Source of the DNA: Lineus longissimus
Lineage: Eukaryota > Nemertea > Pilidiophora > Heteronemertea > Lineidae
Reading direction: 5' to 3'
Length of the DNA stretch: 64,000 bases
NCBI RefSeq assembly: GCF_910592395.1
Contig: NC_088311.1
Location: forward strand, 12,900,501-12,964,500
Shown: piece after piece, positions 1 through 9,894 of the stretch
Position numbering within the stretch: position 1 is the first letter of the stretch
Layout: each line of letters begins with the position of its first letter
Translations under genes and position numbers: made by a program
The notes under the pieces: generated by a model
What the model saw: only the letters and a program-made list of their open reading frames with translations
Told to the model about the DNA's origin: nothing
Databases searched by the model: none

Positions 1-115
1 AACTTCTGTGGTGTGATGACCTAGTGTAGGGTAGGTTCCCTGTTGATTTTTGGCCCGACCCAACATCTTGGATCCGATATGGCCGCCATCTTTGTTTTCG
101 CATTCAATCAATCAA
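1..115. repeat. Dispersed repeat copy related to 37350-37455
   Basis: The first ~105 bases (AACTTCTGTGGTG, then GTTCCCTGTTGATTTT, GCCCGACCCAA and TTTCGCATTC) recur with the same order and spacing at 37350-37455. Both copies contain a GCCGCCAT/CCGCCAT stretch. The family is not identified. The element may extend left of the window. Confidence 0.6.
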
Positions 116-162
116 TCGATCAAACTGAGGGTGTTTATATTGCCAGTATCCACTTAAGTGAT

Positions 163-207
163 CAGTAGGTCTGTCTCATGATAGAACGTTAGGGACAGAC
201 GGGAACC
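163..207 (+). repeat. Left terminal inverted repeat of the Harbinger/ISL2EU-like element
   Basis: Forty-five bases starting CAGTAGGTCTGTCTC and ending GACGGGAACC. They match the reverse complement of the right end with about three mismatches. They are preceded by AT. Confidence 0.75.
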
Positions 208-720
208 TAAGAAGTACCTAATTCAACGTACCATGCTTGTTAACTTTGATGCTATTGGTTACACGAGCATTACCACCAGGGCTGCGCTGCTGTGATGAAT
301 ACATATGTAAGGTCCTTCTTCTGATTGGTGGTCACCAAAGCACATTAGGAACGCCCACCTATACATACAATAGCTTTTTGACAACGTGCGTTGGTTAACT
401 GTCAATGAAGGGAAATTGATGTTACCGATGTTACCGAATAGGCCTTGTTATAGACAAGCGGTCAATTATTGATAAAAGCCTGGTTGGCTCGTATTAACCA
501 AATTGAGTGTCTTTTTATTATCTAAGCAGTTACTATGCAAAAGAAACTGGTGTGCAAGGGATGGTAGTCCTAGGGCTGATAGTCCGTGTAACAATAGCCC
601 GCATTGCTAAATGTTTTGGTTAGGGTTAGCGGTACAATAGATCATGCTGCTTAATTGATCAAATACAATGCTACCGGACTATGATTCCAGGGGGACTATA
701 TCCGCTGTCACACCGGTCCA

Positions 721-1209
721 TTGTTGGACTGTGGCGGAGTAACAGTAACAAGTTATGACTATGATATGGGTCTAGTTTTAGCGCGGTTTTTAGTACAGTG
801 TTGTCGAAGTGAACGAACAGTCATGTGTGATAGAGTGCTTGTTGGCATGGAGGAGATGGCCCTTCTCCGGGAAGGGTACCAGCGGCATAGAAATAATTAT
901 GTTCGCATTCTAGGCCACATCCGGCAAAATGTCAACCGTTTGCTGGAACGCACAAGGACATTATACGCTAGGCGAACCGCAAAACAACTCCGACGAAGGA
1001 TAAGAGAAGTTATTGCAAGAGAAATTGCTGAGTTAGTACATGTATCGTGTACCCCCCTCCACAAACGCACCCGCACCCCACACAACAGTAGCACAGTAAC
1101 AAAGGGGCCACTTCCATATACCGATTATTCAAGGGGAGCACAACTCATTCCACAATTGTCGATAATGACCCGAGTGCTGATACAATATTCGTGGACATGG
1201 CCACTGTAG
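721..1209 (+). CDS. Unidentified basic ORF inside the DNA transposon
   Basis: An open frame of 162 codons. The first codon is TTG and the first ATG is at 766. It is opposite to, and slightly overlaps, the 3' end of the transposase remnant. The middle of the product (about residues 45-110) is rich in Arg, Glu and Leu and looks helical, with several RR pairs (for example KQLRRRIREVI). No domain is recognised. It occupies the place where the C-terminal half of the transposase would be expected, so it may be an accessory protein of the element, replacement sequence, or a chance ORF. Many related elements carry a second gene, which is the only argument for reality. Confidence 0.25.
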   Translation: MLDCGGVTVTSYDYDMGLVLARFLVQCCRSERTVMCDRVLVGMEEMALLREGYQRHRNNYVRILGHIRQNVNRLLERTRTLYARRTAKQLRRRIREVIAREIAELVHVSCTPLHKRTRTPHNSSTVTKGPLPYTDYSRGAQLIPQLSIMTRVLIQYSWTWPL

Positions 1210-1824
1210 AACAGGTGGGGATCCTCAGTCTCTGGTATCTCGATTGCGTGTACCGTTCCATCTATCGCCCCAACAGCATCTGGAATAGTATCCCAGTTGC
1301 CCCGCAGTTGTTCCCACTCTTCATCGGTCGGCCATGTTATACCGTCTTGAAAATAAGTCCACAAAACATCTGTCATAAAATAAAGTTCCCTGCAAACAGA
1401 TTGCTTGCTGATATCAAACATCGCAACAATGTCCGGATATTTCTTGATCCAATAGAAAAAAAGTAGTAAACGGTTCTCCACCGACAGCAAATGATATCGG
1501 TACCGTCCTGGCCTGTTTTCCAGAAGGGGCCACTGTCTCACCTGATAGATACCAAAAGTCCATCTGGTGGTTTCTAATCCTGGTAAAGACGTCGTTACCA
1601 CCGTATGGACCATTTGGTTGATTGGTGAGAACTTCATCAAGTCTTGGAGGCAACGGAGGCGGACGCACTTCTAAATTATGAAATGCTGGTGTAAGCAAAA
1701 CTGGTGGCGGTGGTATGGGCGGCGGAGCAGCGAACAAAAACATCCTAATTCTCTCCATGGTGAAAGTAGCGTGAGGCCAAGTGACTGCTGGCCAACACAA
1801 ACCATGGCAATTAAATGTTATCAA
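1125..1824 (-). pseudogene. Harbinger-type (DDE_4) transposase remnant, frameshifted and C-terminally truncated
   Basis: Two overlapping minus-strand frames make up the remnant. The first (from the ATG near 1759) gives an N-terminal region with a proline tract (APPPIPPPP). The second (1125-1640) carries the catalytic N-terminal part: a helix-turn-helix-like stretch around DIVAMFDISKQSVCREL, then GAIDGTVHAIEIP with the first catalytic Asp, and YCISTRVIIDN. This order is typical of DDE_Tnp_4/HARBI1-like transposases, which excise and reinsert the element by DDE chemistry. The switch between frames near 1500-1600 is a frameshift. The rest of the DDE domain, with the second Asp and the Glu, is not present downstream, so the enzyme is dead. 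Confidence 0.7.
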
Positions 1825-2104
1825 TAATCAATTCAATTTCGGACAAAGGAATGATATTTTATTGACCATTTTCAATGCGTGTCTAATCATGTCACCACAG
1901 GGATAAGGCTAGACGCATAATAAAGGAAAATTACATGAACCTTCCCATATGGGCGGTCTATTGCCATTAAATGCAATTATCCAGTAATGTTACATGGCCG
2001 GCCTCCATTCAGAACTTGGAACGCAAACGTACTCCACGAAGGCCTATTAGATTAATCCTACTACGCGTCCATGGACGTTGATTTTGGTTCCCGTCCGTCC
2101 CTAA

Positions 2105-2235
2105 GGCACCTTCTCCATAGAGCTATACCCTATACTACACTATACGCGAACAATGGCTTCACAAAGGGTGCATGACCATGAAACTATTGTTCGCGTATAG
2201 TATAGTATAGGGTATAGCTCTATGGAATAGGTGCC
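2105..2235. mobile_element. 131-bp hairpin MITE inserted in the TIR of the larger transposon
   Basis: An almost perfect inverted repeat: GGCACCTTCTCCATAGAGC... at the left and the complement of GGCACCTATTCCATAGAGC... at the right, with arms of about 55 bases around a short loop. It is flanked by TAA at 2102-2104 and 2236-2238. Removing the insert and one TAA restores the terminal repeat as read at the intact left end (163-207). A 3-bp TWA duplication and GG... termini are the PIF/Harbinger MITE signature. Confidence 0.85.
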
Positions 2236-2279
2236 TAACGTTCTGTTATGAGACAGACCTACTGATACTTTACATTGTA

Positions 2280-2775
2280 CCGAACAAAGAGATAGGTTTT
2301 TAAGTGACCACGAAGACAGGGGTGCTGGTCAGCATCCGCAAGCTGAATGGGAGCCGGTTCCACAGCTTGGGAGCGACGCAAGAAAAGGCTCTGTCTCCAA
2401 AGGTCACCAACCTAGCCCTTGGCTGGTCAAAAAGCAAACCATCTGAGGATCTTAAAGTGCGTGTGGGTTGCTTAACCTTCAAAAGTTCCCGGAAATACAG
2501 TACAGTGGTGCCGTCCCCATTATGCACTTGTGGCACAGCAAAAGAATTTGAATTCAATGCGTTCCAGGACGCACAACCAGTGTAAACTGTTTAAGACCGA
2601 CATGATCCGACATGCGGACACCACTGATGACATTGGTTGCACAGTTTGGGACCATCTGAAGCTTTGCAATGGTGTCAGCAGAAAGGCCAACAAGTAGGGC
2701 GTTCAGATATAGTCCAGTCTGGAAACAAGTGCATAAGTAATGGTAATCGCAGCTTTGTGTGTGAGAAACTTCCAA
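2280..2775 (-). pseudogene. Non-LTR retrotransposon (CR1/L2-like) reverse transcriptase C-terminal remnant
   Basis: Two minus-strand frames read as the C-terminal 'thumb/tail' of LINE polyproteins. 2554-2775 has LNALLVGLSADTIAKLQ...CATNVISG, corresponding to the usual '(Y)GLP..L..LQ.VQNAAAR.I.G'. 2300-2557 has RLVTFGDRAFSCVAPKLWNRLP, the 'GDRAFS..APRLWN.LP' block. Just beyond, another frame reads the typical HLKTYLF ending (about 2280-2310). The element is truncated at its 5' end and frameshifted. Its 3' end abuts the DNA transposon at 2265. The family is inferred from the C-terminal motif only. Confidence 0.75.
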
Positions 2776-3229
2776 ATTAAGCCTTTTCTGTGGAGTTAAA
2801 AAAAGGCATTTCTACAAATGGAATTGACAAATGGAATTTCTCACTTTTAACGTCCAGCTAGATAAAGATCTAGTGCACATTTCTATGCCCGTAATGGGGT
2901 AATTTTTTGGCCTTCTATTCAAGCTTATATTATCATTGACGCTGCTGGTGAATCAAATAAAGAAACTCACTCCCGCCGTGGGCCCACCAAAATGTACATG
3001 TACACTGGCTTGCCACAGTGGATGTTAGGCGTGCGAAGCTAGAGTATATAAGATTGAAAGCAACACAAGACGACAACGCGAGATTTGAACTTACCCTGAT
3101 ACTTTTATTTCATGAATTACAATAGTTCGGGAGATCTTCTAAGGGGTTGTAAGTTTTCTAATGATAGCCAGGTAATATGATTTTTACAGTTTTGGGGGAC
3201 TCATGGCAGGATGCCCAGACTCCACGAAC
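2776..3229. other. Intergenic; possible LTR/primer-binding-site fragment at 2971-3130
   Basis: No gene is seen. On the minus strand, TGGTGGGCCCACGG at 2971-2988 resembles a retrotransposon primer-binding site (it starts with TGG). The sequence to its right has an AATAAA-like signal (plus tttatt near 3105) that could belong to an LTR ending near 2989. No second LTR copy was found, so this is tentative. Confidence 0.3.
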
Positions 3230-3776
3230 AACTTACCAGGGTACAAGAGTTACCCTGGTGAGCTATAAGACAAGGCTGGATGACTTAGGACTGATCGATT
3301 TTATGGCGGTCAAATTGTGTAAATTTGCCGTTTGGGTGTAACTATGGCATGTTTCTCGACCGCTACAGCTATGAACTTGAAATTTGGTACACATGACTAC
3401 CTATGTCATGTAACCTCTGACAATGAATTTCGGTCCAATCTGATTCTTGACTTGACTGAACACCAGGGGGGCAGAAGTGGAAATCTAGTGTGACATATCT
3501 CTTATGAGTGACTCGTTTTCGATAAAATGTTGATGGTAGGTTCTCCTAGCCAGGATACATCACATATCATACGGGTTTTGGATTTGTCCAAATTTTCAAG
3601 GCCACAAGACCAAATGGCGTAAATTGGCCGTTTCAGTGTTACGATGGCACGTTTCTTAACCGCAAAAGTTATGAACTTGAAATTTGGTACACATTACTCC
3701 CTACGTCATGTAACCTTGGACACCGAGCTTCAATCGATCTGATTCTCGACTTGGTCACCAGAACTAAAAAAGGGAA
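3230..3776 (-). repeat. HINE-like repeat copy, reverse orientation, two ~300-bp units
   Basis: It contains the reverse complement of the motif series that is seen in forward orientation at 39-40.5 kb: GTTAAGAAACGTGCCA, a TTTACGCCATTTG block, and AAATTTGGTACACATGAC. The last motif recurs at about 3379 and 3679, giving a unit of about 300 bp. The left end has a hairpin, ACCAGGGTA/TACCCTGGT, followed by GAGCTATAA (3230-3275), where a 3' terminal hairpin would be expected for this orientation. Confidence 0.65.
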
Positions 3777-4728
3777 AAAGTGCAATATCTCGCTTATTAG
3801 TGACTTGTTAGAAAATTATTCCAACACACTCTCGTCTCCAAGTGGAAGTAAAGTATGTAAGTATGTATGTAAAGAAAGCAATGCATTAGAAAACGTCAAT
3901 AATGCGAGGCTTGTCCGTGTTTCGATCGAGCAAATCTGGGCTCCAGTGCGAAAGTGCTATGGCTATACACAGAAGAGTACATAGAGGCAATACATAGAAC
4001 AAACCTCTATCACAACCGGTACCACGGTACCTAAAAGCAGTTACACATGCTTACGGTGTATACAATGTATGCTATTTTGCAGTCTGTCTGCTGACACCGA
4101 GTCCCGGTACGAGTATGTGTACAATAATTCATGGTGTCTGTAGCCGTCAAGTCCAGAAAAGTTCACACGACCCGTAATTCCTTTTTAATGTTCGGCAAAC
4201 TGTAAGAAAACCATTTATTTTTTAATCATTAACAGGCATAATGTACAGGTATTGGCTAAGAGAAAACTGAACAGAATATAATTTGAGAAATACAGGTTTA
4301 AATAACTCACCAATTCGTGGCTAGTTCACTGGGTAAAAAATACACCGCTCCAAGGCATGGCAGAAGACTAACTAAAATAGGTTCCCTCATGTGCACTCAC
4401 AGCTCAGGCCCAGGTTAATTATATAAGCTATCTCATTAGGCCTACTATTATTACAGCAAGTCAGAAATTCCACAAGGGCCTGAGCCATAACTGCAACAAA
4501 AGGGAACCAAATGTAAAATATAAATAGGTAACTTAAAGAAAAAAGTAATTTGAATAGAAATTGAAAGAAAACCTTCACAGCCACCCCCCTGATAGCGTTG
4601 TCTGACAACGGTGTCTGAACAACTCCAAACGTTAAGTACTTCAAACTTATATACATACTGGTATTAAACTATATACAACACGTGTTTATCATATGATTAC
4701 TTTTTGACATTCTATAATTCAAACAATA
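3777..4728. other. No gene seen; region 3' of the first Pao element
   Basis: There are short chance ORFs only. On the minus strand an AATAAATGG-type polyadenylation signal lies near 4210. The 3' UTR and LTR of the minus-strand Pao element would be expected here, but no repeated LTR copy could be matched elsewhere in the window. Confidence 0.4.
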
Positions 4729-6252
4729 TTATCCTGTTCTACCAATCAAACTATCATTTAGAACAGTGTGACAATTACATGTAACTTTCTCAATCTTTGC
4801 CTTCGTTTGTTCAAGGAGACATAGCATTGCTACAGGTCGCATCAAAATTCCATCTTTTGTTTTCACTTTCACAACTCTAACTCTAACTTCTTTTTTCCAA
4901 CGACGCCAAAAATGGTCTAAGAAAACTTGTGTTTGGCACCATCTTTTTCTACTACACATATCTGATTCTGAGGACTCCACAATTTGTGAAGTGTTGTTTG
5001 GAATGCCAAGTAAGAAGTGAGCAGGAGTTAAGGGTTCCAAATCATCAGGACTAGAACTAACATGAGTCAAGGGATGGCGATTCAAAATAGCCTCAATTTC
5101 ACAAAGAAACGTTTGGAGGGTATCTTCAAAGACACAGTGATTTGTCAGGACAGCATCGAGCGAACGCTTGACTGAGCGTACTAATCGCTCCCATACGCCA
5201 CCCATATGTGGCGCCTTTGGTGGAATGAAATGCCACTCAATACCTCTTTCAGCGAGACTCTTATGGACTTTGTCCGAATCAATACCAGCTATTGCCTCCT
5301 TAAGCTCCCTGTTTGCTCCCACGAAGTTTGTGCCGTTGTCGCTATAGATATGCCTTGGTGAGCCATGACGAGCGATGAACCTTCTAAGTGCTAAAATGAA
5401 TGCATCAGCATTCAGTGAGGATGCTAATTCTAGGTGGACAGCACGAACTGACAAACTAGTGAGGAGACAAACCAAACGTTTCTCTCGACCACGGCCCCGC
5501 TTCACCATGATTGGTCCAAAGTAATCACAACCTGTATTATACCAGACAAAATTAATTTCAAAGCGAGCCAACAGAAGCTGAGCCATCTTTGGCACCCTAG
5601 ATATAATGCGACGCCTATGACAGATGCGACAAGCCTGAATTACACTTTTCACACGTGCACGAGCGCGCGTGATCCAGTATGTTTCGCGTAACCTAGCAAT
5701 AGCACCTGCATGATTTACGCCAATGTGTATTTTCAGAATCAACAAAGTGGCTATTGGATGCTTGCCAGGGACAATGATTTGATGCTTACTTTCATATGGA
5801 AAGGGAGCATTGGTCAAGCGACCACCGATCCTCAGAACACCATCAACCATTACCGGAGTCAGTGATTTCAACGAACTGTCACGTGGTAATTCTTTACCCG
5901 TGGAGAGTGACGAAATTTCATTCTCATAGTATTCGGACTGTGCACATTTGATCCAATAAGTTGTCGCTGCCTCTAGTTCAGAAACTACCAAATTACCACT
6001 GCGACGAACCTGGTTCCTCAAATTATGACAAAAGCGCATGCACCAAGCAGTCACACGCAACAATCGAGGCAAGTTTGAGAAGCTGGATACATCAGCAAGA
6101 GGAGTCTCGTGAACAACCAGAGCGACAGAGACTTGCTTCAATTCACTGTCATTCGATTCCAACACGGGAACATACAGCTGTTCCGGCCACTCATTTAACC
6201 AAAGAAACTCTGGACCACGAAGCCAACGGTGATCAACACTCAAGTGATGCAA
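4729..6252 (-). CDS. Pao-family integrase, long intact ORF (element 1)
   Basis: A 507-codon frame, the longest in the window. Residues ~1-140 are the linker after RNase H. Residues ~175-220 hold the HHCC-like region (H and C residues around HIGVNHAG...CRICHRR). The retroviral integrase core follows with CDYFGP (first Asp), YSDNGTNFVGA (second Asp) and HMGGVWERLVRSVK (Glu), the usual Pao DDE spacing, then FLCEIEAILNRHPL. The C-terminal DUF5641 segment is shortened: FWRRWKKEV runs almost at once into VVKVKTKDG...RPVAMLCLLE, so about 40-50 residues usual in this family are missing. The enzyme would join element cDNA to host DNA in the nucleus. The catalytic triad is intact. Translation would normally come from the upstream polyprotein, which is frameshifted. 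Confidence 0.85.
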   Translation of the reverse strand: MHHLSVDHRWLRGPEFLWLNEWPEQLYVPVLESNDSELKQVSVALVVHETPLADVSSFSNLPRLLRVTAWCMRFCHNLRNQVRRSGNLVVSELEAATTYWIKCAQSEYYENEISSLSTGKELPRDSSLKSLTPVMVDGVLRIGGRLTNAPFPYESKHQIIVPGKHPIATLLILKIHIGVNHAGAIARLRETYWITRARARVKSVIQACRICHRRRIISRVPKMAQLLLARFEINFVWYNTGCDYFGPIMVKRGRGREKRLVCLLTSLSVRAVHLELASSLNADAFILALRRFIARHGSPRHIYSDNGTNFVGANRELKEAIAGIDSDKVHKSLAERGIEWHFIPPKAPHMGGVWERLVRSVKRSLDAVLTNHCVFEDTLQTFLCEIEAILNRHPLTHVSSSPDDLEPLTPAHFLLGIPNNTSQIVESSESDMCSRKRWCQTQVFLDHFWRRWKKEVRVRVVKVKTKDGILMRPVAMLCLLEQTKAKIEKVTCNCHTVLNDSLIGRTG

Positions 6253-6274
6253 CTAAAGACCTCTAGAACAATCA

Positions 6275-7689
6275 TCAGCTGCAGGGTTCAAGACACCCGG
6301 TAAAGACCGCCATTGAGTTTTTTACCGATTTGGATCTTATATCAGACACACGGTTTGCAACGAATGTCCCGAGCCTTTTGGATTCACTGTAAATGTATTG
6401 AAGCACAATTAATGAATCTGTCCAAAGGAACGAACTTCTGATATCAAGATCCAGCTCTCTCAGAACAGTTTCATGCAACCTCACAGCCAACACAGCACCT
6501 TGGAGTTCAAGACGTGGTAACATAAGACATCTTAGTTTTTGACATGACAAGAGATCCGTACAATTCACCACTTTCTGATGATACAAACAAGTGTGAGCAG
6601 GCCGCGAACGCAGACTCAGACGCATCACAGAAGGTATGCAACACGAACGTTTCCGGGACAAACTCACATGGCCAGTAACATCGAGGGATATGAAGACCCG
6701 GGAGCTCACTTAGCTCTTCGCACCATCGGGTCCAATCACTGGAGTCCGCATCACTTACAATGCCATCCCAACCGTAACCTTTCTCCCAGAGAATCTTCAT
6801 TATCATTTTTGCCCTGAGAACAAACGGTGACAACAAGCCCAAAGGGTCAAATACGGAACTGATTTTGCTCATGATTCCTCGTTTGGTGCAGACATTTTGA
6901 ATCACAATTGACTCGAAGCAAAACACATCCGATTTCATATCATAATTGATACCAAGTGTTCTGTGAGAGTACGTACCATCCAGGTTCAAATCTACAACCT
7001 TTGAGATTCCCAGGCCATCATCCAGATCTTTCAAAGCGCTCAAAATTTCTGGACAATTTGAAGCCCAAGCTGTCAATTTGAAACCTCCTGAAGCAGTGAT
7101 CTTAATTAGCTCCACAACAAGATCAATAGCTTCTTCAATTGTACATTTGTACAAAGCTTTCAGCATGTCATCAACATAGAAGTTGTGCAACACAGTATCA
7201 ATCACCAAGGGACTAAACTCATCGATGTGGTCCAACGCACAGCGGCGCAAGCAGTAATCGGCGCAGCATGGAGACGATTTTGCACCGAATATGTGCACGA
7301 CCATTTGGTATACATCAGGAGGATCATCACTTTCTAAGTCATCTTTCCAAAGAAACCTGAGAGGATCCCTGTCATCTTTGGGAACCAAGACCATGTGAAA
7401 CATACTTTCTACATCGGCGGAGATTGCTATGGGACCACATCTAAATCTCAAAATTCCGATCAAATTATTTAGCAGATCAGGACCCACTAACAAGTGATCG
7501 TTCAAACTAGAACCTGCATACACACAGCAGCATCGAACACTACTCTCAATTTGTCTGGCTTTTTTGGATTGACAACTCCATGGTGTGGCAAGTAATGTGT
7601 ACGGTCACTCGATTGACTAACCTCCTTCGGGGACAGTTTACGTGCAAAGCCCTTAGAAATATACTTATTGATCACATCTCTATACTTGT
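6275..7689 (-). pseudogene. Pao reverse transcriptase and RNase H, frameshifted (element 1)
   Basis: Three frames carry consecutive parts. 7502-7689 ends in RVVFDAA, the first RT block. After a 2-base shift in a GT run near 7515, the frame 6507-7523 carries ISADVESMF (first catalytic Asp), FGAKSSPCCA and NFYVDDML (the YVDD box), then the connection and early RNase H (DPLGLLSPFV, FCDASE). A second frameshift near 6560 moves to 6275-6709, with LPRLELQGAV and LWTDSLIVLQYI, the rest of RNase H. The RT active-site residues are intact. This enzyme copies element RNA to cDNA in the Gag particle. With two frameshifts and the upstream insertion no complete protein can be made. Confidence 0.85.
7685..7689. 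repeat. Target-site duplication CTTGT, left copy
   Basis: Five bases directly left of the first LTR, identical to 23980-23984 directly right of the last LTR. The Pao coding frame is continuous across them. Confidence 0.9.
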
Positions 7690-8867
7690 AATATGGGGCT
7701 GGGGGACTAGCGGGAAATAGCTTTAAATGAAGAAAAGGAGATTCCAAATTAATTACAGTTTCCAATATATTTTGCTCACTCCAAAGGCTGGTTAAAAGTC
7801 TTAGATTACATAATTTTGTTACATTATAAACAATCAATTAATATACATATCCATGTTCAATTTTGTGTTATGTAAGTTAAAGACTCTCTGATATCTGATT
7901 ACAGACATCCAAATTAATGTTCATTTCTCAGAATAAACGAATACAATGTAATACAATGTTTCAAGTTCATTTAATTCAAGCTTCCAGACAAACCAGAATT
8001 AATAAACTTTTAACATCACAAATAATTTCATTCACAATACTTCTAGATTTCATAGCCAAACATACATTCAGAGTTCATAAATAGTTTCATTCACATTACT
8101 TCAAGAGTTCATAGCTAAATACACATTCAGAGTTACATAGGATATCCCAACATGGTCGGGTACACACTTCACAAAGTATAATAATAAAAGATTGGCTTAC
8201 CTTTAAATGAAGAAAAGGAGATTCCAAATTAATTACAGTTTCCAATATATTTTGCTCACTCCAAAGGCTGGTTAAAAGTGCTTAGACCCAGTGGTCCCAG
8301 CACTTTATACCAAATCCGAATGGAGCTGACCAATGAAAGCTGTAGTTTGGAATCCCTTAATTCTGGTAAGAACCAATCAGCAGGCTTTTGACAGATGCCA
8401 GCTGCATCCCATGCCAAGCCCCCTTGGCTAGGCCTTGTGGATAAATATTATTCAATCATACCAAACCAATGACATAATCACAACAAGCTCGACAAGTTAT
8501 AACAGTTGGCCTAATACTTCCTGAGTAGGACAAAGGTGACACTAATTACTGACATGACTGAGTGAGTTGCCCTCATAGTGCTAATCCTCCAACAAAGGCT
8601 TAGTATGATGTGGAAGCCTCTGTCTTTGTTTGGTTGCAATGTTAATGCCAATCCACAGTCTAATTAGTGACTGTGCTGTGACTTGCTATGAACAAAATTA
8701 GCTAAACAATGGTTGTCATGCAGGACAGCTGTGGCATAAGAAATCCTGAGGGAGTTTTACAATTTAGGAGTTTGTAGGCAAAACTAAAATGAAAATTAGG
8801 ACTTCTTAAATGAGAAATGAATAAAGTATCAAATTAAATTTTTTTAGCTGAGAAAGTCACCATAAAA
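7690..8867 (-). repeat. Gypsy LTR 1 (3' LTR of body 1), 1178 bp
   Basis: It begins AATATGGGGCTGGGGG (plus strand) and ends CACCATAAAA. It matches LTR 2 almost base for base. It contains a 482-bp stretch absent from LTR 3, bounded by two direct copies (~7709-7799 and ~8201-8280) of an 80-base segment starting CTTTAAATGAAGAAAAGG. Inside the extra stretch a ~58-bp motif (TTTCATTCACA...CATTCAGAGTT) is repeated twice (8026-8140). On the right the purine-tract complement TACTCCTCTTTG (8868-8879) is the polypurine tract of body 1. Confidence 0.85.
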
Positions 8868-9380
8868 TACTCCTCTTTGTTTTTAAATAATTTGCTCCGC
8901 AAATTCTACTATAAAGAAACAAAAAAAAACAACTGAACTAGCTTGAAACCTGTGTACTTAAAGCATCATAACATTGCTGCAACCTTACATAATACTTCAT
9001 ATTTACAAACTGATAATTTCACAGTGATAATCATATTCGAATACATATTAAATAATTACACATTCGTTTGAGATACATTTATGATGTTCAATTTCAACAT
9101 TCACATTCACGATATCCAATTTCAACATTACACATTTATTTACACATTCATTTGAGATATAAACATTCATGAAAAATAATTTACAGGTAGATTGTGTCCT
9201 ATCAAATGATACTCCTCTCATCTCAAGAGATTTGCTCTGACAAATTCTGAGATCCATCAAATCATACATACATAATACATGGCATAAAGTTAATTTTGTG
9301 ACACATGAAAACAGATACAAGTTCTATAGGAAGTCATCTTTGCAATGCTGACATCACAACATTACTGCTCAAGTTCTTAA
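8868..9380. other. Gypsy body 1: non-coding 3' region with polypurine tract
   Basis: AT-rich. The PPT (minus AAACAAAGAGGAGTA) abuts LTR 1. A duplicated motif ACACATTCRTTTGAGATA...ATTTCAACATT lies at 9056-9175. The 90-codon minus frame at 9048-9320 is repeat-derived, and I do not call it a gene. Confidence 0.5.
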
Positions 9381-9894
9381 CTAGCCTAGCAAACTCGAAT
9401 AAAGCTTTGAATCACACTTTTCAGGGTTCGGTACCGTGTTGTTTGGGTTCAGGTATCGGAACATTCCACAGTGTTGGATGAGAATGTAGGCATTGAAGGG
9501 CCTCGCACAGATCTGATTTATCTGTCTTGCTTGATGTGGCCACAGTGAAACTGATGCTGGTACGAGGATCAATCCATCATTTAGAGTGTTCAATAGCCTA
9601 ATGTTCATTAGTTGATAATGAAGTTTTGGAAAAAAAACAACCTTGGACCCCAATGTCTGTAATCTCTGTAGGTTTTACAATGTTTATGCTATTTGGGCAA
9701 ACGGGCAATTTTATAATGGTTAAGATTATGGTTTGATGTCCAGACGATAATTCCATCATCAAATACGTTGAGTCTCTTCTTTGTTTTAACCAGATAATCA
9801 GGGTTATTATGGTGAGAACAATGATGACCAGAGTTAGAACTTGACCTACAAGAGTGATATGATCAGTAACACCCAGAGTAAGAGGGATCCCCAT
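9381..9894 (-). pseudogene. Extra 3' ORF with N-terminal membrane segment, body 1
   Basis: It lies downstream of pol, where an env-like gene would be. The frame starts at the ATG near 9894 (an in-frame TAA is just upstream) and gives 98 residues with a strong hydrophobic helix at about residues 16-36 (LVGQVLTLVIIVLTII...) followed by KQRRD, so a membrane anchor with a basic stop-transfer side. A second frame (9381-9653) continues in register after an A8 tract at about 9628-9637 and gives ~90 more residues (HYQLMNIRLLNTLND...). The whole would be ~170 residues. The arrangement (anchor first, then domain) is unlike retroviral env, which is anchored at the C-terminus. No family is recognised. 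The same frames and the same A tract occur in body 2. Confidence 0.45.

Larger units (their letters stand above)
163..2264 (-). mobile_element. PIF/Harbinger-ISL2EU-like DNA transposon, 2.1 kb, degraded
   Basis: The ends are inverted repeats of about 45 bp: 163-207 on the left, and 2086-2104 plus 2236-2264 on the right, the right one being interrupted by a MITE. Both start CAGTAGGTCTGTCTCAT. A 2-bp AT flanks each end (161-162 and 2265-2266), consistent with the AT target duplication I recall for ISL2EU elements. The interior carries a broken DDE_4-type transposase on the minus strand and an unidentified plus-strand ORF. The right flank is the tail of a non-LTR element, so the transposon probably landed in that sequence. 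Superfamily assignment is inferred from the transposase and the target duplication. Confidence 0.7.
4729..7689 (-). mobile_element. BEL/Pao retrotransposon 1, pol portion (left of the gypsy insertion)
   Basis: This is the distal half of a minus-strand Pao element: reverse transcriptase, RNase H and integrase. Its proximal half (gag and protease) is at 23985-26110. The two halves are separated by the gypsy array 7690-23979, which is flanked by CTTGT on both sides. With one CTTGT removed the reading frame continues directly from the right half into the left half, so this was one element before the insertion. The first gypsy-distal codons lie around 7640-7689 and encode the segment before the RT fingers. 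Confidence 0.9.

Noticed and set aside
9048-9320. 90-codon minus ORF in the gypsy 3' region (also 16842-17114)
   Set aside because: Composition follows the AT-rich duplicated motif. Identical only because the body is duplicated; no domain.
9381-9894. Retroviral envelope gene
   Set aside because: There is a membrane helix, but it is at the N-terminus and no signal peptide, cleavage site or fusion-peptide pattern is visible; described only as an extra ORF.
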